Program-made: the position numbers and the translations under genes
Part shown: piece after piece, positions 1 through 5,243 of the stretch
How positions within the stretch are numbered: position 1 is the first letter of the stretch
How the letters are laid out: each line of letters opens with the position of its first letter
NCBI GenBank assembly: GCA_021794855.1
Contig: JAJYPZ010000072.1
Coordinates: 1 to 6,546, forward strand
Length of the DNA: 6,546 nt
Source of the DNA: Pseudomonadota bacterium
GTDB taxonomy: Bacteria; Pseudomonadota; Gammaproteobacteria; Burkholderiales; Sulfuriferulaceae
Direction of reading: 5' to 3'
The notes under the pieces: generated by a model
The model's database searches: none
Told to the model about the DNA's origin: nothing
Seen by the model: the letters and a program-made list of their open reading frames with translations, nothing else

Positions 1-987
1 GCGCGTCGCGAAATCCATCTCGTTATAATCAGGACAACCGCCGAGGATGTCGTTGACATGACTGACCTGTTCGACGAAAGTAGCCCAGTCGAAAGCGGAA
101 AGCAGACGCATGCTGGTGATAATGTTGCGTACCGAAACATTCGCCGCTGCTTGAGCGCTATGCTCGATCAGCACGATATCTTCGGCATTCGTCCCTTGTT
201 TTTCCAGCCGCTCGTCCAGCCACTGAAGTATTGGCGTCACCTGGGGATCCTGATAGCGCAGACGTTGCACCAACTGGACGGCGAATGCCGGCAACAGGGC
301 TTCATCGCCCAGATGCTCTAACTGTACTGCTCCGACGCCTTCCAATCCCAATATGGCGTCCGCCAGATCGTCCGCTTTTTTTCGCGCCATCTGCGAACCC
401 ACTATCCGAACCGCCATCCGTCGCAGATTTTCCACCAGTACGACGCGCAAGGTAATGGCAACAGCCCATAATTCGCCCATGGTCAAAGGCTGCACACGTT
501 GATAGGCACGAACGTAGCGATACAGTAATTCGGGTTCGAAGCGGCTGTCCGTATGGGCAACCAGTCCCCGCATCATCCCGTAAATGCGCGGATATCCCGC
601 AAGATCGCCTGACTCCAGCTTGGGCAATTCCTTATAGTATTCGGGAGGCAAATGATCCCGGATATCGCGCAATTGCTCGTCGACAATATAGAAATTATCG
701 ATAAGCCATTCCGCTGCCGGAGTAATTGCCCGCTGCAAACGAATCGTTTCCGCAATTTCACGATACGCCGCCAATAATACGCGACCGTTCTGTTCGACTC
801 TGGGCGCGAGCTTGCGCCCATGCGAAGGACGTTTCGTTACGCGCTGTCCGGCTGCCAGCGACTGCGCATATTGTTCCAGACGCTCGGCACTATAAATTTC
901 GGCACGGATAGGTTCTTCAAATTCGCTAAAACTAGCCAGAATAGCTGTCGAACTATCGACAAAACGTAGGGTCCAATCCAATTTCAA
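1..987 (-). CDS. ndvB: Cyclic beta-1,2-glucan synthetase, N-terminal part (gene runs off the left edge)
   Basis: I see an uninterrupted reading frame of 329 codons, still open at the left edge. The translation matches what I know of the N-terminal region of NdvB/ChvB-type cyclic beta-1,2-glucan synthetases: ITPAAEWLIDNFYIVDEQLR, LPPEYYKELPKL, YPRIYGMMRGLVAHTDSR, RAYQRVQPLTMGELWAVAI and LRVVLVENLRRMAVRI are all family-like. Family members are inner-membrane proteins of nearly 3000 residues that make periplasmic cyclic glucans from UDP-glucose. The membrane segments, the GT84 synthase domain and the C-terminal GH94 phosphorylase-like domain should lie off the window. The frame contains no ATG before the upstream stop at 1038-1036. 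I chose TTG at 987 because TTGGAG (999-994) sits six bases ahead of it; TTG at 999 or 981 is possible. It is divergent from the DUF3311/MctP operon. The family is secure; the start and the gene symbol, taken by homology, are less so. Confidence 0.85.
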   Translation of the reverse strand, partial: MKLDWTLRFVDSSTAILASFSEFEEPIRAEIYSAERLEQYAQSLAAGQRVTKRPSHGRKLAPRVEQNGRVLLAAYREIAETIRLQRAITPAAEWLIDNFYIVDEQLRDIRDHLPPEYYKELPKLESGDLAGYPRIYGMMRGLVAHTDSRFEPELLYRYVRAYQRVQPLTMGELWAVAITLRVVLVENLRRMAVRIVGSQMARKKADDLADAILGLEGVGAVQLEHLGDEALLPAFAVQLVQRLRYQDPQVTPILQWLDERLEKQGTNAEDIVLIEHSAQAAANVSVRNIITSMRLLSAFDWATFVEQVSHVNDILGGCPDYNEMDFATR

Positions 988-1133
988 GCGTTTCTCCAAA
1001 TTCTCGACCGACCAGGATACCGCCCAGCCAATCTGTCAAAATATTTACATAACCGGGAACCAGGACAGATAATCATCAAATGCTTATTACCAGGCGATAA
1101 CACAGCGTTGCGTTCGCCTCGGCATGAAAGAAC

Positions 1134-1146
1134 CAAAACTGCAGGA
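1134..1146. repeat. 13-bp direct repeat, copy 1 (CAAAACTGCAGGA)
   Basis: This is a perfect copy of the sequence at 1219-1231, start to start 85 bases apart, about eight turns of B-DNA. It contains the palindromic core CTGCAG. A 13-base exact repeat is not expected by chance in 373 bases. The spacing suits a protein binding both copies on the same face of the helix, but no regulator is identified. Confidence 0.6.
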
Positions 1147-1158
1147 TTATTGTAATCG

Positions 1159-1188
1159 ATGCTACTCTTGTAGGACTATTACCGTCAA
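1159..1188 (-). promoter_or_regulatory. Weak candidate sigma70 promoter for the glucan synthetase gene
   Basis: Reading leftward, TTGACG (1188-1183) is followed after 18 bases by TAGCAT (1164-1159), giving five of six and four of six consensus matches. It would start a message near 1152 with a leader of about 165 bases before the TTG start at 987. The match is modest, and an AT-rich region offers other possibilities. Confidence 0.2.
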
Positions 1189-1201
1189 CATAAACGGAAT
1201 T

Positions 1202-1217
1202 TTGGGAAGATTCCGAA
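1202..1217. promoter_or_regulatory. Imperfect palindrome, candidate operator
   Basis: The sequence TTGGGAAGATTCCGAA pairs at seven of eight positions across its centre. It ends one base before direct-repeat copy 2 and lies about 40 bases upstream of the -10 box at 1257. This is a usual place for an activator of the DUF3311/MctP operon. The operator role is inferred from position and symmetry only. Confidence 0.3.
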
Positions 1218-1218
1218 G

Positions 1219-1231
1219 CAAAACTGCAGGA
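1219..1231. repeat. 13-bp direct repeat, copy 2 (CAAAACTGCAGGA)
   Basis: This is identical to 1134-1146. It ends 25 bases before the -10 box at 1257-1262, so it abuts or overlaps where a -35 element would be. No recognisable -35 hexamer is present there, which fits a promoter that depends on a bound activator. Confidence 0.6.
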
Positions 1232-1256
1232 ATGAAATTTTTATTCTCAATGTCGG

Positions 1257-1262
1257 TATAAT
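1257..1262 (+). promoter_or_regulatory. Consensus -10 box (TATAAT) for the DUF3311/mctP operon
   Basis: A perfect TATAAT lies in an AT-rich stretch 99 bases before the first ATG of the operon. The expected -35 region (1233-1240) has no match to TTGACA and there is no proper extended -10 TGn. If this is the promoter, it is likely activator-dependent, with the repeat at 1219-1231 as an obvious site. The message would begin near 1269, leaving a leader of about 90 bases. Confidence 0.4.
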
Positions 1263-1360
1263 TTATTACAATTAGCGTCATGATTGCGAATAGCTCTTAT
1301 TTGCAGCAACTCTAACACCAATTTCATGACATCAACTGCAAATATGTCCGAGGACCTTTC

Positions 1361-1585
1361 ATGAATCGCATATCGTCGGCTAACGTCCACAAGCTCGGCC
1401 CGCTGCAAATCCTGTTACTGGCCATTCCGTGCGTTGCCGTACTCATCGTACCGTTTTATAACCGGATAGAACCTGCGCTGTTCGGCATTCCTTTTTTGTA
1501 TTGGTGGCTGGGCATATGGGCGCCCTTGAGCAGTTTGTTTATCGCACTTGCGTATAAAACCTCGTCGCGCGCTACCCTGAAATAA
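1361..1585 (+). CDS. DUF3311 small membrane protein, partner of the downstream symporter
   Basis: This 74-residue protein has two predicted membrane helices, roughly residues 14-33 and 42-63. The linker VPFYNRIEPALFGIPFLYWW (residues 30-49) is the hallmark of DUF3311. In many bacteria DUF3311 genes lie directly ahead of a sodium:solute symporter of the MctP kind. The protein is thought to be a small accessory subunit of the transporter, but its exact role is not established as far as I know. The start is supported by GAGG at 1350-1353, seven bases ahead of the ATG. The stop is two bases before the symporter ATG, so the two are almost certainly co-transcribed and probably translationally coupled. 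Confidence 0.88.
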   Translation: MNRISSANVHKLGPLQILLLAIPCVAVLIVPFYNRIEPALFGIPFLYWWLGIWAPLSSLFIALAYKTSSRATLK

Positions 1586-1587
1586 TC

Positions 1588-3126
1588 ATGAATATGACTG
1601 CCAGTATTATTTTCGTTGGCCTGTTCGTATTTATCGCCCTGCTCGGATTCGCCGCTTCGCGCTGGCAAAGCGGCGATCTCTCGCAACTGCACGAATGGGG
1701 CCTGGGCGGCCGCCGCTTCGGGGCCTGGATATCCTGGTTCCTGATCGGCGGAGACCTTTATACCGCTTACACCTTCATTGCCGTGCCGGCGCTGGTATTC
1801 AGCGTCGGCGCGTTCGGATTCTTCGCGATACCCTTTACCGTGCTGGCCTATCCGCTGACATTCTCGCTATTGCCGCGTCTGTGGGCGGTATCGCAACGGC
1901 ATAACTTCATCACCGCATCCGATTTTGTGCGCTCGCGCTTCGACAGCCCCAGCCTGGCGCTCGTCATCGCCGTTACCGGCATCGTCGCCACCATGCCGTA
2001 TATCGCTTTGCAACTGGTCGGCATCCAGGTCGTCATCGGCGCGCTGGGCTTTCCTAGCCACGGCTGGGCGGCCGATTTGCCCTTGACCATCGCCTTCATC
2101 GTGCTCGCCGTATTCACTTACACCAGCGGCTTGCGCGCACCTGCCGTCATTGCCGTCGTCAAGGACTTGCTGGTTTACGTCACGGTCATTGCGGTGATGA
2201 TCGTCGTACCGATGAAAATGGGCGGCATGCACGCCATATTCGCCGCGATACCCCAGAGCAAACTGCTGCTAACGCCGCCCGACGGCAATAGTTTCGGCCA
2301 GTATTCCTCGTTCATTACGCTGGCGCTCGGTTCGGCCTTTGCCGTCATGCTCTACCCGCACGCGCTGACCGCGCTGTTAAGCGCCCGTAGCTCGGACACC
2401 TTGCGGCGCAACTGGATATTCCTGCCGGCGTATTCGCTCATGCTCGGATTTATCGCGCTGATGGGCTACTTCGCCTTTTCTGCGGGACTGGACAAGCTGC
2501 CGGAATTCAAATCCTATTTCGCTACTTATCACGCGCAATTCGCCGTACCGGGCTTGCTGCTGCATTTTTTCCCGCCGTGGTTCGTCGGCATCGGCTTCGC
2601 CGCCGTAGCGATCGGCGCGCTGGTGCCCGCAGCGATCATGTCGATCGCCGCCGCCAACCTGTTCACCCGCAATATCTACAAGGAATATATCAATCCGGAT
2701 TGCACCGATGCGCAGGAATCGGGCATGGCCAAACTGATTTCCTTGCTGGTGAAATTCGGCGCGCTGCTCTTCATCGTGCTGATACCGCAGCAATACGCCA
2801 TCAATCTGCAATTGCTGGGCGGCATACTCACCCTGCAAATCCTGCCCTCGATAGCAACCGGCCTCTATACCCGCTGGTTCGACGGCAAAGCCCTGCTGCT
2901 GGGCTGGGCCGCAGGCGTCGGGTACGGCGCCTGGATGGTATCGACCTTAAGCTTCAAAGGCAGCGTCTACAACCTGCATGTGTTCGGCTACACCATCGCC
3001 GGTTACGCCGGATTTTATGCGTTGCTGCTAAATCTGACCGTCGCCGTCATTGCCACTGCCGTCATCCGGGCGGCGGGGCTGGATTCGAAGGGGGATGGGA
3101 CTCTAGCGGCGGATTATGTAAGCTGA
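1588..3126 (+). CDS. mctP: Sodium:solute symporter family permease, MctP-like (monocarboxylate uptake)
   Basis: This 512-residue, strongly hydrophobic protein has the length and helix density of the SSS family, with about 13 membrane segments. Its N-terminal half closely resembles what I remember of the rhizobial monocarboxylate permease MctP: LHEWGLGGRRFGAWISWFL (34-52), GGDLYTAYTFIAVPALV (54-70), GIVATMPYIALQLVG (131-145) and TYTSGLRAPAVIAVVKD (177-193). Characterised MctP imports lactate, pyruvate, propionate and some amino acids such as alanine; the substrate here is inferred. It starts two bases after the DUF3311 stop with no strong ribosome-binding site, so translation probably couples to the upstream gene. 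Codon use is GC-rich and regular, typical of core genes. PanF/PutP-type substrates are the main alternative. The symbol is by homology. Confidence 0.88.
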   Translation: MNMTASIIFVGLFVFIALLGFAASRWQSGDLSQLHEWGLGGRRFGAWISWFLIGGDLYTAYTFIAVPALVFSVGAFGFFAIPFTVLAYPLTFSLLPRLWAVSQRHNFITASDFVRSRFDSPSLALVIAVTGIVATMPYIALQLVGIQVVIGALGFPSHGWAADLPLTIAFIVLAVFTYTSGLRAPAVIAVVKDLLVYVTVIAVMIVVPMKMGGMHAIFAAIPQSKLLLTPPDGNSFGQYSSFITLALGSAFAVMLYPHALTALLSARSSDTLRRNWIFLPAYSLMLGFIALMGYFAFSAGLDKLPEFKSYFATYHAQFAVPGLLLHFFPPWFVGIGFAAVAIGALVPAAIMSIAAANLFTRNIYKEYINPDCTDAQESGMAKLISLLVKFGALLFIVLIPQQYAINLQLLGGILTLQILPSIATGLYTRWFDGKALLLGWAAGVGYGAWMVSTLSFKGSVYNLHVFGYTIAGYAGFYALLLNLTVAVIATAVIRAAGLDSKGDGTLAADYVS

Positions 3127-3262
3127 ATAATTCTGTAAACGACCCATTGCCGATGCGCATCGGTTGAAAGGTGATCGGAGATTTTGGTTTCATCGGCCGG
3201 CAACCAGCTTTCCAGTTCCTGTCATCCGTTAATTCTACGGGGTTTGTGCGTTGCAAATATTT
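3127..3262. other. Convergent intergenic gap without a clear terminator
   Basis: This gap lies between the ends of the symporter gene and the antitoxin gene. It contains a perfect 14-bp palindrome (3150-3163), but no hairpin followed by a T-run on either strand. Termination may be Rho-dependent or use a weak structure. Confidence 0.5.
3150..3163. repeat. Perfect 14-bp palindrome CCGATGCGCATCGG
   Basis: The palindrome sits 24 bases after the symporter stop codon. As RNA it could form a short hairpin (CCGAT, GCGC loop, ATCGG), but no U-tract follows. A second CATCGGC at 3191-3197 could compete for GCCGATG at 3149-3155. It could be a weak processing or termination element, or a protein-binding site. 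Confidence 0.35.
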
Positions 3263-3577
3263 TTACGCATCAATCTCAACAAAATTACTAATTTTGACTT
3301 CCCCGTCGGGGAAATGGGCGACAATCTCCAATGTCCCTCCCATTGCCTCAATATGGCTGCGCAGGGTTGAAAGGTACATGTCTGTCCGTTTTTCGAGTTT
3401 GGCGATAGCGGGTTGTTGTACATGCAATAGCTCCGCCAGCTTCTTTTGTGACAATCCTCGTGCCTGGCGTAATTCGTTGAGCGGCATCTCGGCAAGCATA
3501 ACCTTGGCCAGACTTGCTGAACGCGCCTGAGATTCAGGCGACATGGTCGCGCGAAGTTGTGAAAATTGCTTAGCCAT
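3263..3577 (-). CDS. higA: Antitoxin, XRE-family DNA-binding protein (HigA-like)
   Basis: This 104-residue protein has a Cro/C1-type helix-turn-helix at about residues 34-62 (LNELRQARGLSQKKLAELL, then QQPAIAKLEKR). The C-terminal part, SHIEAMGGTLEIVAHFPDG (74-92), is characteristic of XRE antitoxins paired with Gp49/HigB-type toxins. By family knowledge it neutralises the toxin and represses the operon by binding its promoter. Its ATG lies inside the toxin gene (8-base overlap), and a good Shine-Dalgarno, AAGGA, lies seven bases ahead of it within the toxin 3' end. It therefore has its own efficient initiation, useful for keeping antitoxin in excess. It is full length and intact. Confidence 0.9.
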   Translation of the reverse strand: MAKQFSQLRATMSPESQARSASLAKVMLAEMPLNELRQARGLSQKKLAELLHVQQPAIAKLEKRTDMYLSTLRSHIEAMGGTLEIVAHFPDGEVKISNFVEIDA

Positions 3578-3935
3578 TATCCAATCCTTCCTTTCTTAAT
3601 TGTTTAATATGTTCGTCATACAATCGCTCGGCAACAGGGATATTGGTGTCATACCAGCGATCACTGCCCGTTTTATCACCACCAATAAGCAAAATAGCAG
3701 TTCGCCGTGGATCAAACGCATACAGAGTACGCAATGGCCGTCCATCATGCTTTGTGCGTAATTCACGCATGTGCCCATGTTTGGTGTTATTGATGCCGCT
3801 GCTATGCGGAAAGCCTAAATTTGGACCTCGTTCTTCCAGCAAGCGAACTGAGGCATCGAGTGATACTTGTTCCTCTTCGGACAAGCTACCCCACCAACTG
3901 CCAAACTCATCAGTGTATTCGACATTCCAACTCAT
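3570..3935 (-). CDS. higB: Toxin, RelE/HigB-like (phage Gp49-like family)
   Basis: This 121-residue protein carries the conserved blocks of the Gp49-like/HigB group of the RelE/ParE superfamily: GPNLGFPHSS (37-46), MRELR (56-60), RTLYAFDPRR (69-78), GGDKTG (85-90) and WYDTNIPVAERLYDEHI (94-110). HigB-type toxins are mRNA endonucleases acting on translated messages. Activity here is inferred, but no key block is missing. The toxin gene comes first, antitoxin second, as in higBA operons and opposite to relBE. I chose ATG at 3935 because MSWNVEYTDEF is the normal N-terminus of the family. There is no Shine-Dalgarno ahead of it, and the predicted transcription start is almost at the ATG. Confidence 0.9.
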   Translation of the reverse strand: MSWNVEYTDEFGSWWGSLSEEEQVSLDASVRLLEERGPNLGFPHSSGINNTKHGHMRELRTKHDGRPLRTLYAFDPRRTAILLIGGDKTGSDRWYDTNIPVAERLYDEHIKQLRKEGLDNG

Positions 3936-3942
3936 GCGCTAA

Positions 3943-3971
3943 AGTATAACCCCGATAAAAAATTCCTTCAA
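3943..3971 (-). promoter_or_regulatory. Promoter of the toxin-antitoxin operon
   Basis: Reading leftward, TTGAAG (3971-3966) is followed after exactly 17 bases by TATACT (3948-3943). The hexamers match the sigma70 consensus at four of six and five of six positions. The last base of the -10 is only seven bases from the toxin ATG at 3935, so transcription should start at or within a base or two of the start codon. I see no long symmetric operator, though the antitoxin would be expected to bind here. Confidence 0.5.
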
Positions 3972-4022
3972 TGGAATGTATGGGAAATATCTGGTGCCAT
4001 GTATCAAATATCGGTGTTGGGA

Positions 4023-4037
4023 CAGAGCCCGACTCTG
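4023..4037. repeat. Small inverted repeat CAGAG-CCCGA-CTCTG
   Basis: This is a five-base stem with a five-base loop, about 20 bases beyond the stop of the HEPN-like fragment on the minus strand. No T-run follows on either strand. It could be a remnant of a terminator or chance. Confidence 0.2.
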
Positions 4038-4057
4038 ATTATTGGATGGAAGAGGGG

Positions 4058-4285
4058 TTAACATGCGCGAGGATCCCGAATGAGCAGCGGTTCAGTGAGC
4101 GAGTGCCGAAGAAGAGCCATAGTGGTTTCGCGCAGGTATTTACGGGCGGTCTCGGCATGTCCGAGTAGGGCAAGGTTACTTTTGAAGTCGGGTTTTGATC
4201 CATGCGCGAGGTTGCTCCGATAGTCATATAATTTGCTCCATAAGGTCGTTAAACATGACAAAAGCTCTTTCCATCCAAGTGGCAT
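4058..4285 (-). pseudogene. C-terminal fragment with HEPN-type R-x4-H motif
   Basis: This short frame of 75 codons ends at TAA (4060-4058). Its translation includes LYDYRSNLAHGSKPDF (19-34), with Arg23 and His28 forming the R-x4-H motif of HEPN ribonuclease-type domains. It also has a family-like end, ETTMALLRHSLTEPLLI. The RS-x2-AHG context resembles the C-terminal end of the large ApeA/abortive-infection-type HEPN proteins. The rest of such a protein is absent: the frame opens only at 4318, just after an in-frame TGA, and upstream lies a different broken gene. I read this as a truncated remnant. An ATG at 4285 is available, so a short expressed protein is not excluded. HEPN assignment is by motif and memory only. 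Confidence 0.4.
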
Positions 4286-4321
4286 ACTTTTTTTCTCTTT
4301 ATTCTCCTGCGAATATATTCA
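4286..4321. other. Short gap between two gene remnants
   Basis: This stretch joins the end of the PIN-like pseudogene (stop 4324-4322) to the HEPN-like fragment. It is AT-rich with an A-run. GAG at 4297-4295 could act as a weak ribosome-binding site for the ATG at 4285. Confidence 0.3.
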
Positions 4322-4958
4322 TTAATCGTTTCCGGTCCATTCAGGAAGTGGCAACACTGTCTCTGCTGCTATCTGGCAATTGAAAATATCCCTTTCCGCA
4401 ATTTTTTCTCGAATGAATTACATTGCTTCCTCATCCGACATGATCTGAACAATGTCACGAAATTTGCCCGATCGCCGAGAATGCCCCCTGGGCTGGCTTT
4501 TGAGTAGCCATCGCGGGTGATCAATATGGCGTGAAAGTGAACTGCATCTCAAACAATCATGATATCGTTAATTTGGTTCGAGGTCAGTTCTCCATCTGGA
4601 AAAAGAGCATTCTTTATGCGTTGAAACATTGGTGCATCTTGATCAATGTCGGTAAGAGTATAAATTTTGGCATTCGCTTTTCTGATACGCCAAGCATTAT
4701 TTCCATTGCGCGCCTCCTGATAGCCGGTGTTCGGATATTGATCAGGATGACCTTATCGGCGAGCCATCGTTCGATCTGATTCATCGAATCCAGTTTTTGT
4801 CTGGCATTGATATGGAATATGCCAACACCAAGCAGGCGGGATTCAAACTGAATTTGCGAGATTTCCACGTCGTCTCTATATTTTCTGGGCTCCCACAAAT
4901 CCCGCTTTCCCTTGCCAATAAAGCCCGTATATTGTAGAATGGCGACGAAAATTCTTAT
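4322..4958 (-). pseudogene. Broken gene, possibly PIN-like nuclease domain protein
   Basis: One protein of roughly 210 residues can be rebuilt across three frames. From 4958 the first frame gives GKGKRDLWEPRKYRDD, then INARQKLDSMNQIERWLADK. Between about 4755 and 4720 sense moves to the next frame (TGYQEARNGNNAWRIRKANA, ALFPDGELTSNQINDIMIV). It meets TGA at 4551-4549, continues as DAVHFHAILITRDGYSKA, then PGGILGDR, and shifts again near 4466 to KFRDIVQIMSDEEAM. It meets TAA at 4420-4418, continues as FIREKIAERDIFN and PLPEWTGND, and ends at TAA 4324-4322. Both shifts behave like single-base losses. No ATG exists near the 5' end. From memory the blocks resemble PIN-like hypothetical proteins in which HAILITRDG holds an acidic active-site residue; that identity is tentative. 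The decay itself is seen directly. Confidence 0.6.
4912..4940 (+). promoter_or_regulatory. Sigma70-like promoter for the ACP operon
   Basis: TTGCCA (4912-4917) and TAGAAT (4935-4940) are each five of six to consensus and separated by exactly 17 bases. Transcription would begin near 4947, giving a leader of about 24 bases before the ACP start at 4971. It lies inside the antisense 5' end of the broken gene at 4322-4958. Confidence 0.5.
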
Positions 4959-4970
4959 TTAAAATACAAT

Positions 4971-5243
4971 ATGCTAGGCACAATTCCCCAGGACTTTTAC
5001 AACGAAATCGCGGAATTAATGATTGAAAGCCTGAATCTCGAAGTCACGCTCGCCGATATCGATCCGGATGCGCCTTTATACAACGAGGGGCTAGGGCTGG
5101 ATTCGATAGACGTCCTCGAAATAGCGCTGGTTGTCTCCAAGCGGTACGGCCTGCAATTGCGCGCGGACGACGCCAACAATCAGCATATTTTCGGCTCTCT
5201 GCGCAATCTGGCCGACCACATCGCGGCGCAGCGCACCCGCTGA
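4971..5243 (+). CDS. Acyl carrier protein of an aryl-polyene-type cluster
   Basis: This 90-residue protein is a typical free-standing acyl carrier protein. The motif EGLGLDSIDVLEIAL (39-53) puts the phosphopantetheine attachment serine at residue 45. The first helix (IAELMIESLNLE, 13-24) and the final helix (SLRNLADHIAA, 76-86) are as expected. Residues 60-74, GLQLRADDANNQHIF, resemble the ACPs of aryl polyene clusters (the ApeE/ApeF type) more than fatty-acid AcpP. It would carry the growing chain during type II polyketide-like synthesis. No strong Shine-Dalgarno precedes the ATG. The next gene begins in a TGATG overlap with its stop codon, so translation is coupled. It is the first gene of this operon in the window, with a promoter close upstream. 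Confidence 0.9.
   Translation: MLGTIPQDFYNEIAELMIESLNLEVTLADIDPDAPLYNEGLGLDSIDVLEIALVVSKRYGLQLRADDANNQHIFGSLRNLADHIAAQRTR

Larger units (their letters stand above)
988..1360. other. Divergent intergenic region, 373 bases
   Basis: This stretch separates the glucan synthetase gene (leftward) from the DUF3311/MctP operon (rightward). I see no convincing protein gene. It is AT-richer than its neighbours, particularly 1140-1350. It holds a perfect 13-bp direct repeat, an imperfect palindrome, a consensus -10 box for the rightward operon and a weak candidate promoter for the leftward gene, all listed separately. It is long enough for a bound regulator to serve both directions. Confidence 0.7.

Noticed and set aside
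573..821. Minus-strand frame of 82 codons within the glucan synthetase region
   Set aside because: It is the same strand but a different frame from the conserved protein and shows no family-like blocks.
1280..1315. Eleven-codon leader peptide MIANSSYLQQL
   Set aside because: It has no Shine-Dalgarno, no run of regulatory codons and no following terminator/antiterminator pair.
2577..3167. Long plus-strand frame (196 codons) inside mctP
   Set aside because: It is very rich in Arg, His and Ala, as expected for an off-frame reading of GC-rich coding DNA, and it fully overlaps a well-conserved membrane permease.
3246..3269. Inverted repeat TGCGT...ACGCA just beyond the antitoxin stop
   Set aside because: The stem is only five bases with a 14-base loop and no T-run follows on the minus strand, so it is not a credible terminator.
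4062..4211. Direct repeat CATGCGCGAGG at 4062-4072 and 4201-4211
   Set aside because: An 11-base repeat within a kilobase is close to chance expectation, and both copies fall inside the HEPN-like reading frame.
4531..4779. Plus-strand open frame of 82 codons
   Set aside because: It lies opposite the rebuilt broken gene, has no recognisable blocks or ribosome-binding site, and its amino-acid make-up looks like an antisense shadow.
4939..4962. Short frame MATKILI just ahead of the ACP gene
   Set aside because: It has seven codons and no ribosome-binding site, and it overlaps the promoter; it is not a gene.
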